From: Clostridiales bacterium
GTDB lineage: Bacteria; Bacillota; Clostridia; Lachnospirales; WRAX01
NCBI GenBank assembly: GCA_031277155.1
Contig: JAITMW010000139.1
Span: 1-38,354 of the forward strand
Length of the DNA: 38,354 bases
Reading direction: 5' to 3'
Both the position numbers and the translations under genes were made by a program. Under the pieces are notes generated by a model, which was not told where the DNA came from, searched no databases, and worked only from the letters and a program-made list of their open reading frames with translations. The stretch's first letter is position 1. Every line of letters starts with the position of its first letter. Positions 16,968-24,131 of this stretch are shown one piece after another.

Positions 16968-17300
16968 TTATTCTCCTTTGGGAGCGGGCGGCAAAGTCTG
17001 CCCCGAGCTTGATTCAGGGGGGCCGCCCTTATGCTTGCCGCGCCTTTTGCCCAGCTTGCGGTCGGACAAAAACAGGGCGATGAAAATTGTGCCCATAAAG
17101 CCCGAAAGGGCGTAAATTATTGCAAAATCCAGCAAAAAGGCGATGCCGCCATAGGTTACGGACGCCAGCACAACTATGATGACGATGATTTTTGTTGAGA
17201 TGAGATTCATGGCCAAAAGCCTATCCCATATGGACGGACCCATCACGGCGCGCACAATATAAAGCACCAAAAGCCCAAGCATAACCCAAAGCGCATACAT
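16968..17300 (-). CDS. mrpF: Mrp/Mnh antiporter subunit F with a repeat-derived tail
   Basis: A 110-aa protein. Residues ~1-82 are a normal MnhF: three hydrophobic helices and the family motif GPSIWDRLLAMNLISTKI. The last ~28 residues (KLGKRRGKHKGG, then PPESSSGQTLPPAPKGE) are not typical. Most of them are encoded by a copy of the dispersed GC-rich palindromic repeat (16984-17028), which seems to have extended the frame. The tail would face the cytoplasm. The stop region also carries the AAAGGAG site for mrpG. Confidence 0.92.
   Translation of the reverse strand: MYALWVMLGLLVLYIVRAVMGPSIWDRLLAMNLISTKIIVIIVVLASVTYGGIAFLLDFAIIYALSGFMGTIFIALFLSDRKLGKRRGKHKGGPPESSSGQTLPPAPKGE
16984..17028 (-). 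repeat. Dispersed GC-rich palindromic repeat inside the mrpF coding region
   Basis: Outer arms GGGCGGC/GCCGCCC enclose an inner near-palindrome CCCCGAGC...TCAGGGG. Its reverse complement aligns gaplessly over 45 positions with 3483-3527 downstream of alaX. It encodes most of the mrpF tail on the - strand. Confidence 0.75.
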
Positions 17301-17303
17301 GGC

Positions 17304-17813
17304 TTATCTCCTTCTTATCCTTATTTCCTCGGGCGGCTTTTCTGCCCGCAGCAGGCCGCGCTCCAGCTTGCCTTTAATCATTTCGCCCGCCGTTTCGCTG
17401 TCTACTTTGTTGCCTTTTTCGCGCATCCACAATATGACGACAGAATCTTCCACAAGGTCCAGCAAAATAGAGCCCGGCGTCAATGTAATGGTGTCGGCCA
17501 GCATCACACGCAAGGTTTCGTTTTGTATTTTTGTGCGCACGGTGACGATGTCCAATTTGTGGCCCTTTAAAATAATTTTTATGACGGTGATGCCCGATGC
17601 GTAGATTTGACCAACCAAAAAGAATGGAAAAGTTATGAGGCGGAAGAAATTGACGCGCTTAATTTCCTCGTATGGAAGAAATTTGCCGGCAAAATGCAGA
17701 CAGATTATGGTGGCAATCATACCTATGGCCATGGACCGCCACGAAACCTCTTCCACCAGCACAATCCAAATTAAGGTAAGCGCGATGTATACAAAAAGAG
17801 TATGTCTGCCCAT
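17304..17813 (-). CDS. mrpE: Mrp/Mnh antiporter subunit E
   Basis: A 169-aa first gene of the antiporter operon. It has two N-terminal hydrophobic segments (TLFVYIALTLIWIVLVEE; AIGMIATIICLHFAG), a third near FFLVGQIYASGITVIKIIL, then a soluble part with the MnhE signature LADTITLTPGSILLDLVE. It is expected to be structural in the complex. The ATG at 17813 has only a weak CAGG plus a more distant GGGGGG upstream. Three bases separate its end from the mrpF ATG, consistent with co-translation. Confidence 0.93.
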   Translation of the reverse strand: MGRHTLFVYIALTLIWIVLVEEVSWRSMAIGMIATIICLHFAGKFLPYEEIKRVNFFRLITFPFFLVGQIYASGITVIKIILKGHKLDIVTVRTKIQNETLRVMLADTITLTPGSILLDLVEDSVVILWMREKGNKVDSETAGEMIKGKLERGLLRAEKPPEEIRIRRR

Positions 17814-17852
17814 ATGCCTGCCGACCCCCCCAAATTTTTGTAATAATATTTG

Positions 17853-17881
17853 ATTATATATCTAATCCTGGGTTGCGTCAA
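17853..17881 (-). promoter_or_regulatory. Sigma-A promoter of the antiporter operon
   Basis: On the - strand TTGACG (17881-17876), a 17-base spacer and TATAAT (17858-17853), with the mrpE ATG 40 bases downstream. It faces away from sigG. Confidence 0.85.
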
Positions 17882-17924
17882 GGGCAATTGACAAAAAAAG
17901 CTGTTGCGTGGAAAAATTTTGTTG

Positions 17925-17953
17925 GTATAAACTGTGTGGCCAAGGAAAAAATA
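17925..17953 (+). promoter_or_regulatory. Sigma-F/G-type promoter of sigG
   Basis: GTATA (17925-17929), 14 bases, then GGAAAAAATA (17944-17953), which fits the GG-n-n-A-n-A-n-T pattern of forespore promoters. The likely start near 17960 leaves a short leader before AGGAGGA at 17974. A TTGACA at 17888 has no matching -10. Known sigG genes are read by sigma-F and sigma-G; here that is inferred from the motif. Confidence 0.6.
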
Positions 17954-17986
17954 TCAAGTACACCACAAACATCAGGAGGAAGCTCG

Positions 17987-18760
17987 ATGAATACAAAGGT
18001 GGAGATTTGCGGAGTAAACACGGCCAAGCTGCCCGTGCTGAAAACAGATGAAAAAGAGGCCCTTTTCGCCAGAATTTTGCAGGGCGACGAGGAAGCACGC
18101 CAAGAATATATTTATGGCAACCTGCGCCTGGTTTTAAGTGTCATACAGCGCTTTAACAACCGCGGCGAAAACATAGACGATGTCTTTCAAGTGGGCTGCA
18201 TCGGCCTAATCAAGGCCATTGACAACTTTGACACATCCCATGGCGTAAAATTTTCAACATATGCGGTGCCAATGATAATCGGCGAGATACGCAGATATCT
18301 GCGCGACAATAATTCCATACGCGTCTCGCGCTCGTTGCGCGACATTGCCTATAAGGCCCTACAGGCCAAGGAGAGGCTGATAAACCAGAATTCTAAGGAG
18401 CCAACGGTGGAAGAAATTGCCAAGGAGCTGGGCATAGAGCAGCACGAGGTTGTCTTTGCGCTGGACGCCATCCAAGACCCCGTATCCCTTTTCGAGCCTG
18501 TCTACCACGACGGCGCCGACGCGCTGTTTGTCATGGACCAGGTGAGCGACGACAAAAACACCGACGCAACCTGGCTGGAGAACATCTCCCTAAACGAAGC
18601 CCTAAAACGCCTGGGCGAAAGGGAAAAGCACATACTTACCCTGCGCTTTTTCGAGGGCAAGACCCAGATGGAAGTGGCGGAGGAAATAGGTATTTCTCAG
18701 GCACAGGTAAGCCGGCTGGAGAAAAACGCATTAAAAAATATGAAGAAATATATATCGTAA
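17987..18760 (+). CDS. sigG: RNA polymerase sporulation sigma factor SigG
   Basis: The late forespore sigma factor. The 257-aa protein starts NTKVEICGVNTAKLPVLK, the N-terminus diagnostic of SigG rather than SigF. Region 2 (NLRLVLSVIQRFNNRGE, DDVFQVGCIGLIKAIDNFD, FSTYAVPMIIGEIRRYLRD), region 3 (SRSLRDIAYKALQ) and the region 4 helix-turn-helix (TQMEVAEEIGISQAQVSRLE) are intact. Start ATG 17987 follows AGGAGGA by six bases; the upstream open frame is non-coding leader. The gene is divergent from the antiporter operon and convergent with cca, without sigE next to it, unlike Bacillus. Confidence 0.96.
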   Translation: MNTKVEICGVNTAKLPVLKTDEKEALFARILQGDEEARQEYIYGNLRLVLSVIQRFNNRGENIDDVFQVGCIGLIKAIDNFDTSHGVKFSTYAVPMIIGEIRRYLRDNNSIRVSRSLRDIAYKALQAKERLINQNSKEPTVEEIAKELGIEQHEVVFALDAIQDPVSLFEPVYHDGADALFVMDQVSDDKNTDATWLENISLNEALKRLGEREKHILTLRFFEGKTQMEVAEEIGISQAQVSRLEKNALKNMKKYIS

Positions 18761-18780
18761 AAGCACGACAAAAGTTGCCC

Positions 18781-20136
18781 CTACATCTGCGCCCGGTTAT
18801 CCCTCTTGCGCAATATGTCAATCAAATTTTCATAGGTATTGGCATCGGGGTTTTTAAGCACCACGCCCATCAAATATTGCAGATGCTCCCCTACGGCGGC
18901 GGAGGGCGCAATCCCCAGCACATCCATCACATCACGGCCGCTGATGGCCAGGTCGCTTATTTTCACAGGCTCATGGTTGGCTATGATGTCTTCCAGCAAA
19001 GCCTTTGCCGCCAGCACATCTTGCAATTTCTCGCTCTTGGCCTTGTGGCTTTTGGCCATATTGTCCGCCGCCTGAAAGTTTAGTATATCGCGGGATGCAT
19101 CAGGCCCCAGCTTGTTCAACAGGCGCTTTACGGCGGTTCTTTTTGTGCCGAAATTCATGCTGTGGTGCTTGATTATGGTCAGCACACGGTTTGTGGTATG
19201 GTTGTCAAATCGCCAATGCTCCAGGGCTTTGGCCGCAATTCTTAAAGACACCGCCTCATGCCCGTAAAAATGATGTACACCCCCATTGTCGGTGGTTCTG
19301 GTGTGCAGCTTGCCCGTGTCATGATACAGCGCGGCCAGGCGCAGCGCGGCATCGGGCGGGGTATTGCGCAGGACGTGAAAGCTGTGCCGCAGCACATCAT
19401 GGCAATGATAGGGATTGTGCTGCTCAAAGCCCGCCAGCGCGACAATTTCAGGAAAAAGCGCGCCGCCGCAGTCCTCAAAAAACATCTCTATCCCGTCAAA
19501 GTCGTCAGACAGCAGCATCCTCATAAATTCGACACGGACGCGCTCCACGGCAATATTGCGCAGATTTTCACGCCCCATTACGGCGGCGCGGCGCACATCT
19601 GGCGCAAGGCCAAAGCCCAGCGTGGCCGCAAAGCGATATGCGCGCATTATGCGCAGATAGTCCTCGGCGAAGCGCGTCTTTGCGTCGCCCACACAACGCA
19701 CCACGCCGGCTTTCACGTCATTGTGCCCGCCAAAATAGTCAACCAGGCCGATTTTGTCATTATAGGCCATGGCATTTATTGTAAAATCCCGGCGGCAAAG
19801 GTCCTCGCGCAAATCCTCTGTAAAGCTGACGGAATCAGGCCGCCGCCCGTCTGCATATGGGCCGTCAATTCGATATGTGGTCACTTCGTAATACTTTCCG
19901 CCTGCATTTACGGCCACGGTGCCGTGCCTCTCGCCGATATCAATCATCTTGCGCCCCGCAAACACGGCCTTTACCTCCTGGGGCCGCGCCCCCGTGGTTA
20001 TGTCCCAATCCTCTGCTTCGCGCCCCATCAGGCAATCACGCACACAGCCGCCCACAACATAGGCGTCAAAGCCGCGGGCGGCCAGCTTTTGAATTATCTC
20101 GGCGGCCCCGAAAGGCATGTCTATCTTCATTATCAT
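18781..20136 (-). CDS. cca: CCA-adding tRNA nucleotidyltransferase (class II) with HD domain
   Basis: Builds or repairs the 3' CCA end of tRNAs. The 451-aa protein shows YVVGGCVRDCLMGRE (residues ~26-40), the metal-binding DWDITT, RRDFTINAMAYN and AEDYLRIMRAYRFAATLGF. A following HD domain (LYHDTGKLHTRT, then FYGHEA) may give phosphatase or phosphodiesterase activity. ATG 20136 overlaps the TGA of the upstream ligase-like gene (ATGA), so it is translationally coupled. Its TAG stop lies in a GTAGGGGC repeat fragment (18777-18784), and only 20 bases separate it from convergent sigG, with no terminator seen. Confidence 0.95.
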   Translation of the reverse strand: MIMKIDMPFGAAEIIQKLAARGFDAYVVGGCVRDCLMGREAEDWDITTGARPQEVKAVFAGRKMIDIGERHGTVAVNAGGKYYEVTTYRIDGPYADGRRPDSVSFTEDLREDLCRRDFTINAMAYNDKIGLVDYFGGHNDVKAGVVRCVGDAKTRFAEDYLRIMRAYRFAATLGFGLAPDVRRAAVMGRENLRNIAVERVRVEFMRMLLSDDFDGIEMFFEDCGGALFPEIVALAGFEQHNPYHCHDVLRHSFHVLRNTPPDAALRLAALYHDTGKLHTRTTDNGGVHHFYGHEAVSLRIAAKALEHWRFDNHTTNRVLTIIKHHSMNFGTKRTAVKRLLNKLGPDASRDILNFQAADNMAKSHKAKSEKLQDVLAAKALLEDIIANHEPVKISDLAISGRDVMDVLGIAPSAAVGEHLQYLMGVVLKNPDANTYENLIDILRKRDNRAQM

Positions 20137-21305
20137 TCATTCCCCAAATGGTCAAAATAGCCTTTAATAAACACAAACGGCGTGCCCTTAGAGCCGCTTC
20201 CGGACGTAAGGTCGCACAAACTGCCCACCAAATCCACAATTCTGCGCGGGGTGGTGCCGCCTTTTTCAAGAGCATCACCGCTTTGGGTTTTCAGGTGGTC
20301 TTTTATGGCCAAATTAAGCGCATCGCCCGAAAGATTGGCAAATTTGCTGTCCGCCAGATATTTTATCTTGGTTTCATTGGGCAGCCCCGCCAGGCCCTCT
20401 GTAAATCCCGGCGAGATTACCGGGTCTGCCAGCTCCCAGATAAAGGCGACGGGGTCTTTAAATCCGCCGTCACCATACACCAGCACCTCTATGCTCTTGC
20501 CGGTCTTTTGAAAAATCAGCTCTTTCACTTTGTTCACAAATTTGTCCGCGTCCCGCGGAAACAGCTTAAGCTGGGTATCATTTGCGGTGTTGGAGCCTAA
20601 GAGGCCAAATTGTGGGTTATGTCCGCTGCCGTCTATGCCTGTGTTTAAAATTTCATCCAGAGCATACAATGTCTTTGCGCCGGCCTTGCGTAGGATTTCT
20701 TTGGTCAAGCCTCTTGTGTGTATGTCGCATACCAAAACACTTTTGGTATGTTTCAAAATTTCGGTTGGATTGTTCGCCATGATGATGCTTGTATTGCCTA
20801 TGTTCCTATACATGTCGATATAGTCCACATGGGTGAAGGGGTGCTTACATTCGCCAAAAATATCAATGAATTCGTCAGCTGTGAAAACATCGCTCCAGGG
20901 ATTGACCGACGACGCGATTATCTGCTCCATAGTAACCAAGGGATTGCCAACCTCATCGGAAGGATAGCTCAACTGAATTGTAATCTTCTTGTTTGTCAGG
21001 GCGACGCCCTTTAAAATCATCGAAAATCTGTTTCTGCTCATAATCGGGAAAATCAGCCCGATGTGGCTGTCATTAAATTTTGCGTCTATATCCCTTGCTA
21101 TGTCCCGGGTTGTGGCGTAATTTCCCTGTGTCCTCGCAAGCACAGCCTCCGTCACGCCCAAAATATCATTATCATCAATGGAAAACCCCTCCTTTTGCGC
21201 CGCCGACAAAAGAATATCCACGCATATGCCTGTCAAATCGTCCCCTTCTCTTAAAATGGGCGACCTTAAGCCTCTTACCACTGTCCCGCATGTCCTGGCC
21301 ATCAT
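20133..21305 (-). CDS. Coenzyme F420-0:L-glutamate ligase-like protein (CofE family)
   Basis: A 390-aa protein of the Firmicutes branch of the F420-0 ligase family. It includes ARTCGTVVRGLRSPILREGD, TEAVLARTQGNYATT, IFPIMSRNRFSMILKGVA, LVCDIHTRGLTKEILRKAGA and YGDGGFKDPVAFIWELAD. CofE adds glutamate to a cofactor tail, but most Clostridia make no F420, so the real substrate is probably different; the family is widespread there and unassigned. Start ATG 21305 follows GGAGGT by seven bases. The gene has its own promoter and an attenuator-like leader, and shares an ATGA overlap with cca. Confidence 0.85.
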   Translation of the reverse strand: MMARTCGTVVRGLRSPILREGDDLTGICVDILLSAAQKEGFSIDDNDILGVTEAVLARTQGNYATTRDIARDIDAKFNDSHIGLIFPIMSRNRFSMILKGVALTNKKITIQLSYPSDEVGNPLVTMEQIIASSVNPWSDVFTADEFIDIFGECKHPFTHVDYIDMYRNIGNTSIIMANNPTEILKHTKSVLVCDIHTRGLTKEILRKAGAKTLYALDEILNTGIDGSGHNPQFGLLGSNTANDTQLKLFPRDADKFVNKVKELIFQKTGKSIEVLVYGDGGFKDPVAFIWELADPVISPGFTEGLAGLPNETKIKYLADSKFANLSGDALNLAIKDHLKTQSGDALEKGGTTPRRIVDLVGSLCDLTSGSGSKGTPFVFIKGYFDHLGNE

Positions 21306-21325
21306 AATACACACCTCCATTTTCC

Positions 21326-21364
21326 AAAAGAAAAATAACCGCCGGCTGTTGAAGCAGCGGTTAT
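21326..21364 (-). terminator. Intrinsic terminator in the leader of the CofE-like gene
   Basis: On the - strand ATAACCGC (21364-21357) pairs with GCGGTTAT (21342-21335), followed by TTTTCTTTT. It lies between the promoter and the ribosome site (GGAGGT, 21318-21313), so it would end transcription before the gene unless bypassed. Confidence 0.8.
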
Positions 21365-21428
21365 CGAAATATCATCGCACTATATGCCAACCGCTCTCAA
21401 GTTTGCGCCCGCATTTGGCGCAAACTTG
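21356..21428 (-). promoter_or_regulatory. Attenuator-type leader RNA with antiterminator
   Basis: Upstream of the terminator the - strand carries a 12-bp perfect hairpin, CAAGTTTGCGCC / GGCGCAAACTTG (21428-21398, 7-base loop). After it comes AGCGGTT (21395-21389), which can pair with AACCGCT (21362-21356). That pairing uses the left arm of the terminator stem, so the two structures exclude each other. This is the classic layout of a riboswitch or protein-dependent attenuator. I cannot match it to a known riboswitch class. Confidence 0.65.
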
Positions 21429-21447
21429 CAGGATTGCCCTTCGTGTA

Positions 21448-21476
21448 ATTTTACCACGCATATTGCGTATTGTCAA
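21448..21476 (-). promoter_or_regulatory. Sigma-A promoter with an operator-like palindrome in the spacer
   Basis: TTGACA (21476-21471), exactly 17 bases, TAAAAT (21453-21448) on the - strand. The spacer holds ACGCA-ATA-TGCGT, a perfect inverted repeat ideally placed for a repressor. The -35 box overlaps the stop codon of the upstream ATPase gene. Confidence 0.8.
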
Positions 21477-24121
21477 TGACTTTTTATTTGGCTCGTTTTT
21501 GGATATAGCAAAAACTTCTCAATTTCCACAATGATTATGGGCAAAAGCGACAGCGCCGCCACAACCAGCCAGCCCTCCGCGGGCAGCGGCACAACGCGGA
21601 AGATGCCCGCGATGGGCGCAAAGGATATCACGCTGGCTTGCAGCGCAATGCCGATGAAAAGCGCGCCCACCAGATATCTGTTTTCAAAGATGGGTATGCG
21701 CAATATGGATGTTTCGCTGCGCATGTTAAAGGCGTGTACCAGCTGCGATATGCTGAGGGTGGCAAAGGCCATTGTGCGGCCATAGGCCACGCTGTCGCCC
21801 ATGTCAAAATAGGTGACGCCCACGCCAAAGGCAATTAAAGACAGCATCCCTATCATGGCGCCTTCCAAAAATATCCTCTGCCACAGTTTGCGGTTAAAAA
21901 GCCCTGTGCGCGATGTTTTTGGGCGGCCCTGCATTATATTGTCAGACACGGGGTCCAACCCCAGCGCAATGGCGGGCAAAGAATCCGTCACAAGATTAAC
22001 CCACAGCAGATGTATGGCCAATAAAGGCACCTGCCAGCCCAGCATCACCGCCATAAATATCGTGATGATTTCGCCGATGTTTGAAGACAGCAGAAAATGC
22101 ACGGCCTTGCGAATATTCGTAAGGATGCCGCGCCCTTCTTCCACGGCATGGACAATTGTGGCAAAATTGTCGTCCGTCAGCACAATATCCGCCGCGCCCT
22201 TGGCCACCTCCGTGCCATTTATGCCCATGGCACAGCCAATGTCGGCAGCCTTCAGCGCCGGCGCGTCATTAACCCCATCCCCCGTCATGGCCACAACATG
22301 GCCGTTTTTTTGATATGCCTTGACAATGCGCATTTTATGCTCCGGCGATACCCGGGCAAAAACCGCGCTATGCTCCACAACGCTCTCCAGCTCCTTTTGC
22401 GAAAGGCCCGCGATATCCTCCCCCGTCACGGCCACATCCCCATAGCCAAAACCGATGCCGATGGACCGCGCCACAGCCAGCGCCGTCTGGGGATGGTCGC
22501 CGGTAATCATAACGGGGCGTATGCCCGCCATTTTGCATGTGGCCACGGCCTCGCGCACCTCCGGCCGCGGCGGGTCCATCATGCCCACAAGCCCCATAAA
22601 AATCAAATTTTCTTCGAGGCTGTCAAATTGAAGCCCTTGGGGCGCGGCATCCAGCCGCCGAAACGACACAGCCAGCACACGCAAAGCCCTGCCCGCCATT
22701 TTGCCCACATGCCTCAAAATTTCATTACGCCGCAGGGTCGTCATGGCGCGAACCTTGCCGTTTTCAAAATAATGCGTGCAGCGCCCCAAAAGCACATCCG
22801 GCGCGCCCTTCGTAACAGACATAAAGCCCGCGGCGTCACGATGCACCGTGGTCATCAGCTTTCGCTTGGAATCAAACGGAATCTCCGCAATCCGCTGTTT
22901 TTCATCCTCAAGGCAGCTTTTGTCCAGCCCATATTCCAGCAAAGATGTGATAAACGCGGCCTCTGTGGGGTCCCCCATCACCTGCCCCTCGTTCACAGAG
23001 CTGTCATTGCAAAGGGCCCCCAGTTTGATAATATCCACACCCATGGGGCTGTCATGCCGCAAACTGCCGCTTCCTGCCGAAATTTCAACTATGCGCATAC
23101 GATTTTGCGTCAGCGTGCCCGTTTTATCACTGCAAATGACAGTGGCGCTGCCCAGCGTCTCCACGGCGGGCAGCTTGCGTATGATGGCACTGCGCCGCGC
23201 CATACGCGTCACGCCAATGGCCAGCATAATTGTGACAATGGCCACCAGCCCCTCGGGTATGGCCGCCACAGCCAGCGATACCGACGTGATAAACATCTCC
23301 ATTGGCGGAATTTGCCTGTAAATACCGATGGCAAAAATGATGGCGCAGATGATAAGGGCCGCTACCCCCAAAATCTTGCCCGTTTCCGCCAGCTTGCGCT
23401 GCAACGGCGTTTCGGGGGCCTTTTCGCCCATGATAAGGCTGGCTATTTTGCCCATTTCCGTGCCCATACCGGTGCCTGTGGCTATGCCGCGCCCGCGCCC
23501 ATATGTAATGGACGAGCCGGAAAATACCATATTTATTCTGTCGCCCAGGGGCGCGCTTTCCGCCACAATGGCGTCGGCGTCCTTCTCCACCGGGGCAGAT
23601 TCGCCTGTCAGGGCGCTTTCTTCGCATTTTAAATTTACGGCAGAAACCAGCCGCAAATCCGCCGGCACAATGTCCCCCGTCTCCAGATATACAATATCCC
23701 CCGGCACGATATCTTCAACCTTTATGACCATAGCTTGTCCATCTCTTAAGACCTTGGCCTCGGGCTGCGAAATCTGCTTCAGCGCAGCAAGGGCCTTGGC
23801 GGCACGGCTTTCCTGCACCAAACCCAAAATGGCGTTAAGCACAACTATGGCCAAAATCACCAGGGGCTCCGCCAGGCTCTCCTCGCCATGCATACGACCG
23901 GCCACATAGCTAAGCCCCGCCGCAAACAGCAAAACAATCACCATAAAATTGTTAAACTGCGCGAAAAAGCGGACAATCAGCGGTGCCTCCCGCCTGCCCT
24001 GTATCACATTGCGCCCATGCTCTTGCAGGCGGCTTTTCACCTGGGCCGCCTGCAAACCCCTGCCCTTATCCGACTTATGCCACGCCAGCGCAAATTCTGC
24101 GGATTTGTTGTGCCAGTTCAT
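21473..24121 (-). CDS. P2A-type (calcium) cation-transporting ATPase
   Basis: An 882-aa P-type ATPase. It has the N-terminal cation domain (LAWHKSDKGRGLQAAQVKSR), the actuator TGES loop (EESALTGESAPVEK), M4 PEGL, the phosphorylated aspartate in CSDKTGTLTQNRM, KGAPDVLLG for nucleotide binding and TGDGVNDAPALKAADIG. Ion ligands expected for SERCA-type pumps are present: the Glu of PEGL, NIGEI in M5 and NLVTDSLPAIALG in M6. It therefore probably exports Ca2+ (Mn2+ possible). It follows spoVB by ten bases on the same strand. A role in calcium handling around sporulation is inference only. Confidence 0.94.
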   Translation of the reverse strand: MNWHNKSAEFALAWHKSDKGRGLQAAQVKSRLQEHGRNVIQGRREAPLIVRFFAQFNNFMVIVLLFAAGLSYVAGRMHGEESLAEPLVILAIVVLNAILGLVQESRAAKALAALKQISQPEAKVLRDGQAMVIKVEDIVPGDIVYLETGDIVPADLRLVSAVNLKCEESALTGESAPVEKDADAIVAESAPLGDRINMVFSGSSITYGRGRGIATGTGMGTEMGKIASLIMGEKAPETPLQRKLAETGKILGVAALIICAIIFAIGIYRQIPPMEMFITSVSLAVAAIPEGLVAIVTIMLAIGVTRMARRSAIIRKLPAVETLGSATVICSDKTGTLTQNRMRIVEISAGSGSLRHDSPMGVDIIKLGALCNDSSVNEGQVMGDPTEAAFITSLLEYGLDKSCLEDEKQRIAEIPFDSKRKLMTTVHRDAAGFMSVTKGAPDVLLGRCTHYFENGKVRAMTTLRRNEILRHVGKMAGRALRVLAVSFRRLDAAPQGLQFDSLEENLIFMGLVGMMDPPRPEVREAVATCKMAGIRPVMITGDHPQTALAVARSIGIGFGYGDVAVTGEDIAGLSQKELESVVEHSAVFARVSPEHKMRIVKAYQKNGHVVAMTGDGVNDAPALKAADIGCAMGINGTEVAKGAADIVLTDDNFATIVHAVEEGRGILTNIRKAVHFLLSSNIGEIITIFMAVMLGWQVPLLAIHLLWVNLVTDSLPAIALGLDPVSDNIMQGRPKTSRTGLFNRKLWQRIFLEGAMIGMLSLIAFGVGVTYFDMGDSVAYGRTMAFATLSISQLVHAFNMRSETSILRIPIFENRYLVGALFIGIALQASVISFAPIAGIFRVVPLPAEGWLVVAALSLLPIIIVEIEKFLLYPKTSQIKSH

Positions 24122-24131
24122 AATATCGCCC

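Noticed and set aside
17888..17893. TTGACA as a sigma-A -35 for sigG
   Set aside because: No acceptable -10 at 16-18 bases; the sigma-F/G-type motif further down fits better.
22097..23632. 511-aa open frame on the + strand inside the ATPase gene
   Set aside because: His/Arg/Gly-rich antisense product with no family features. It is a shadow of the ATPase.
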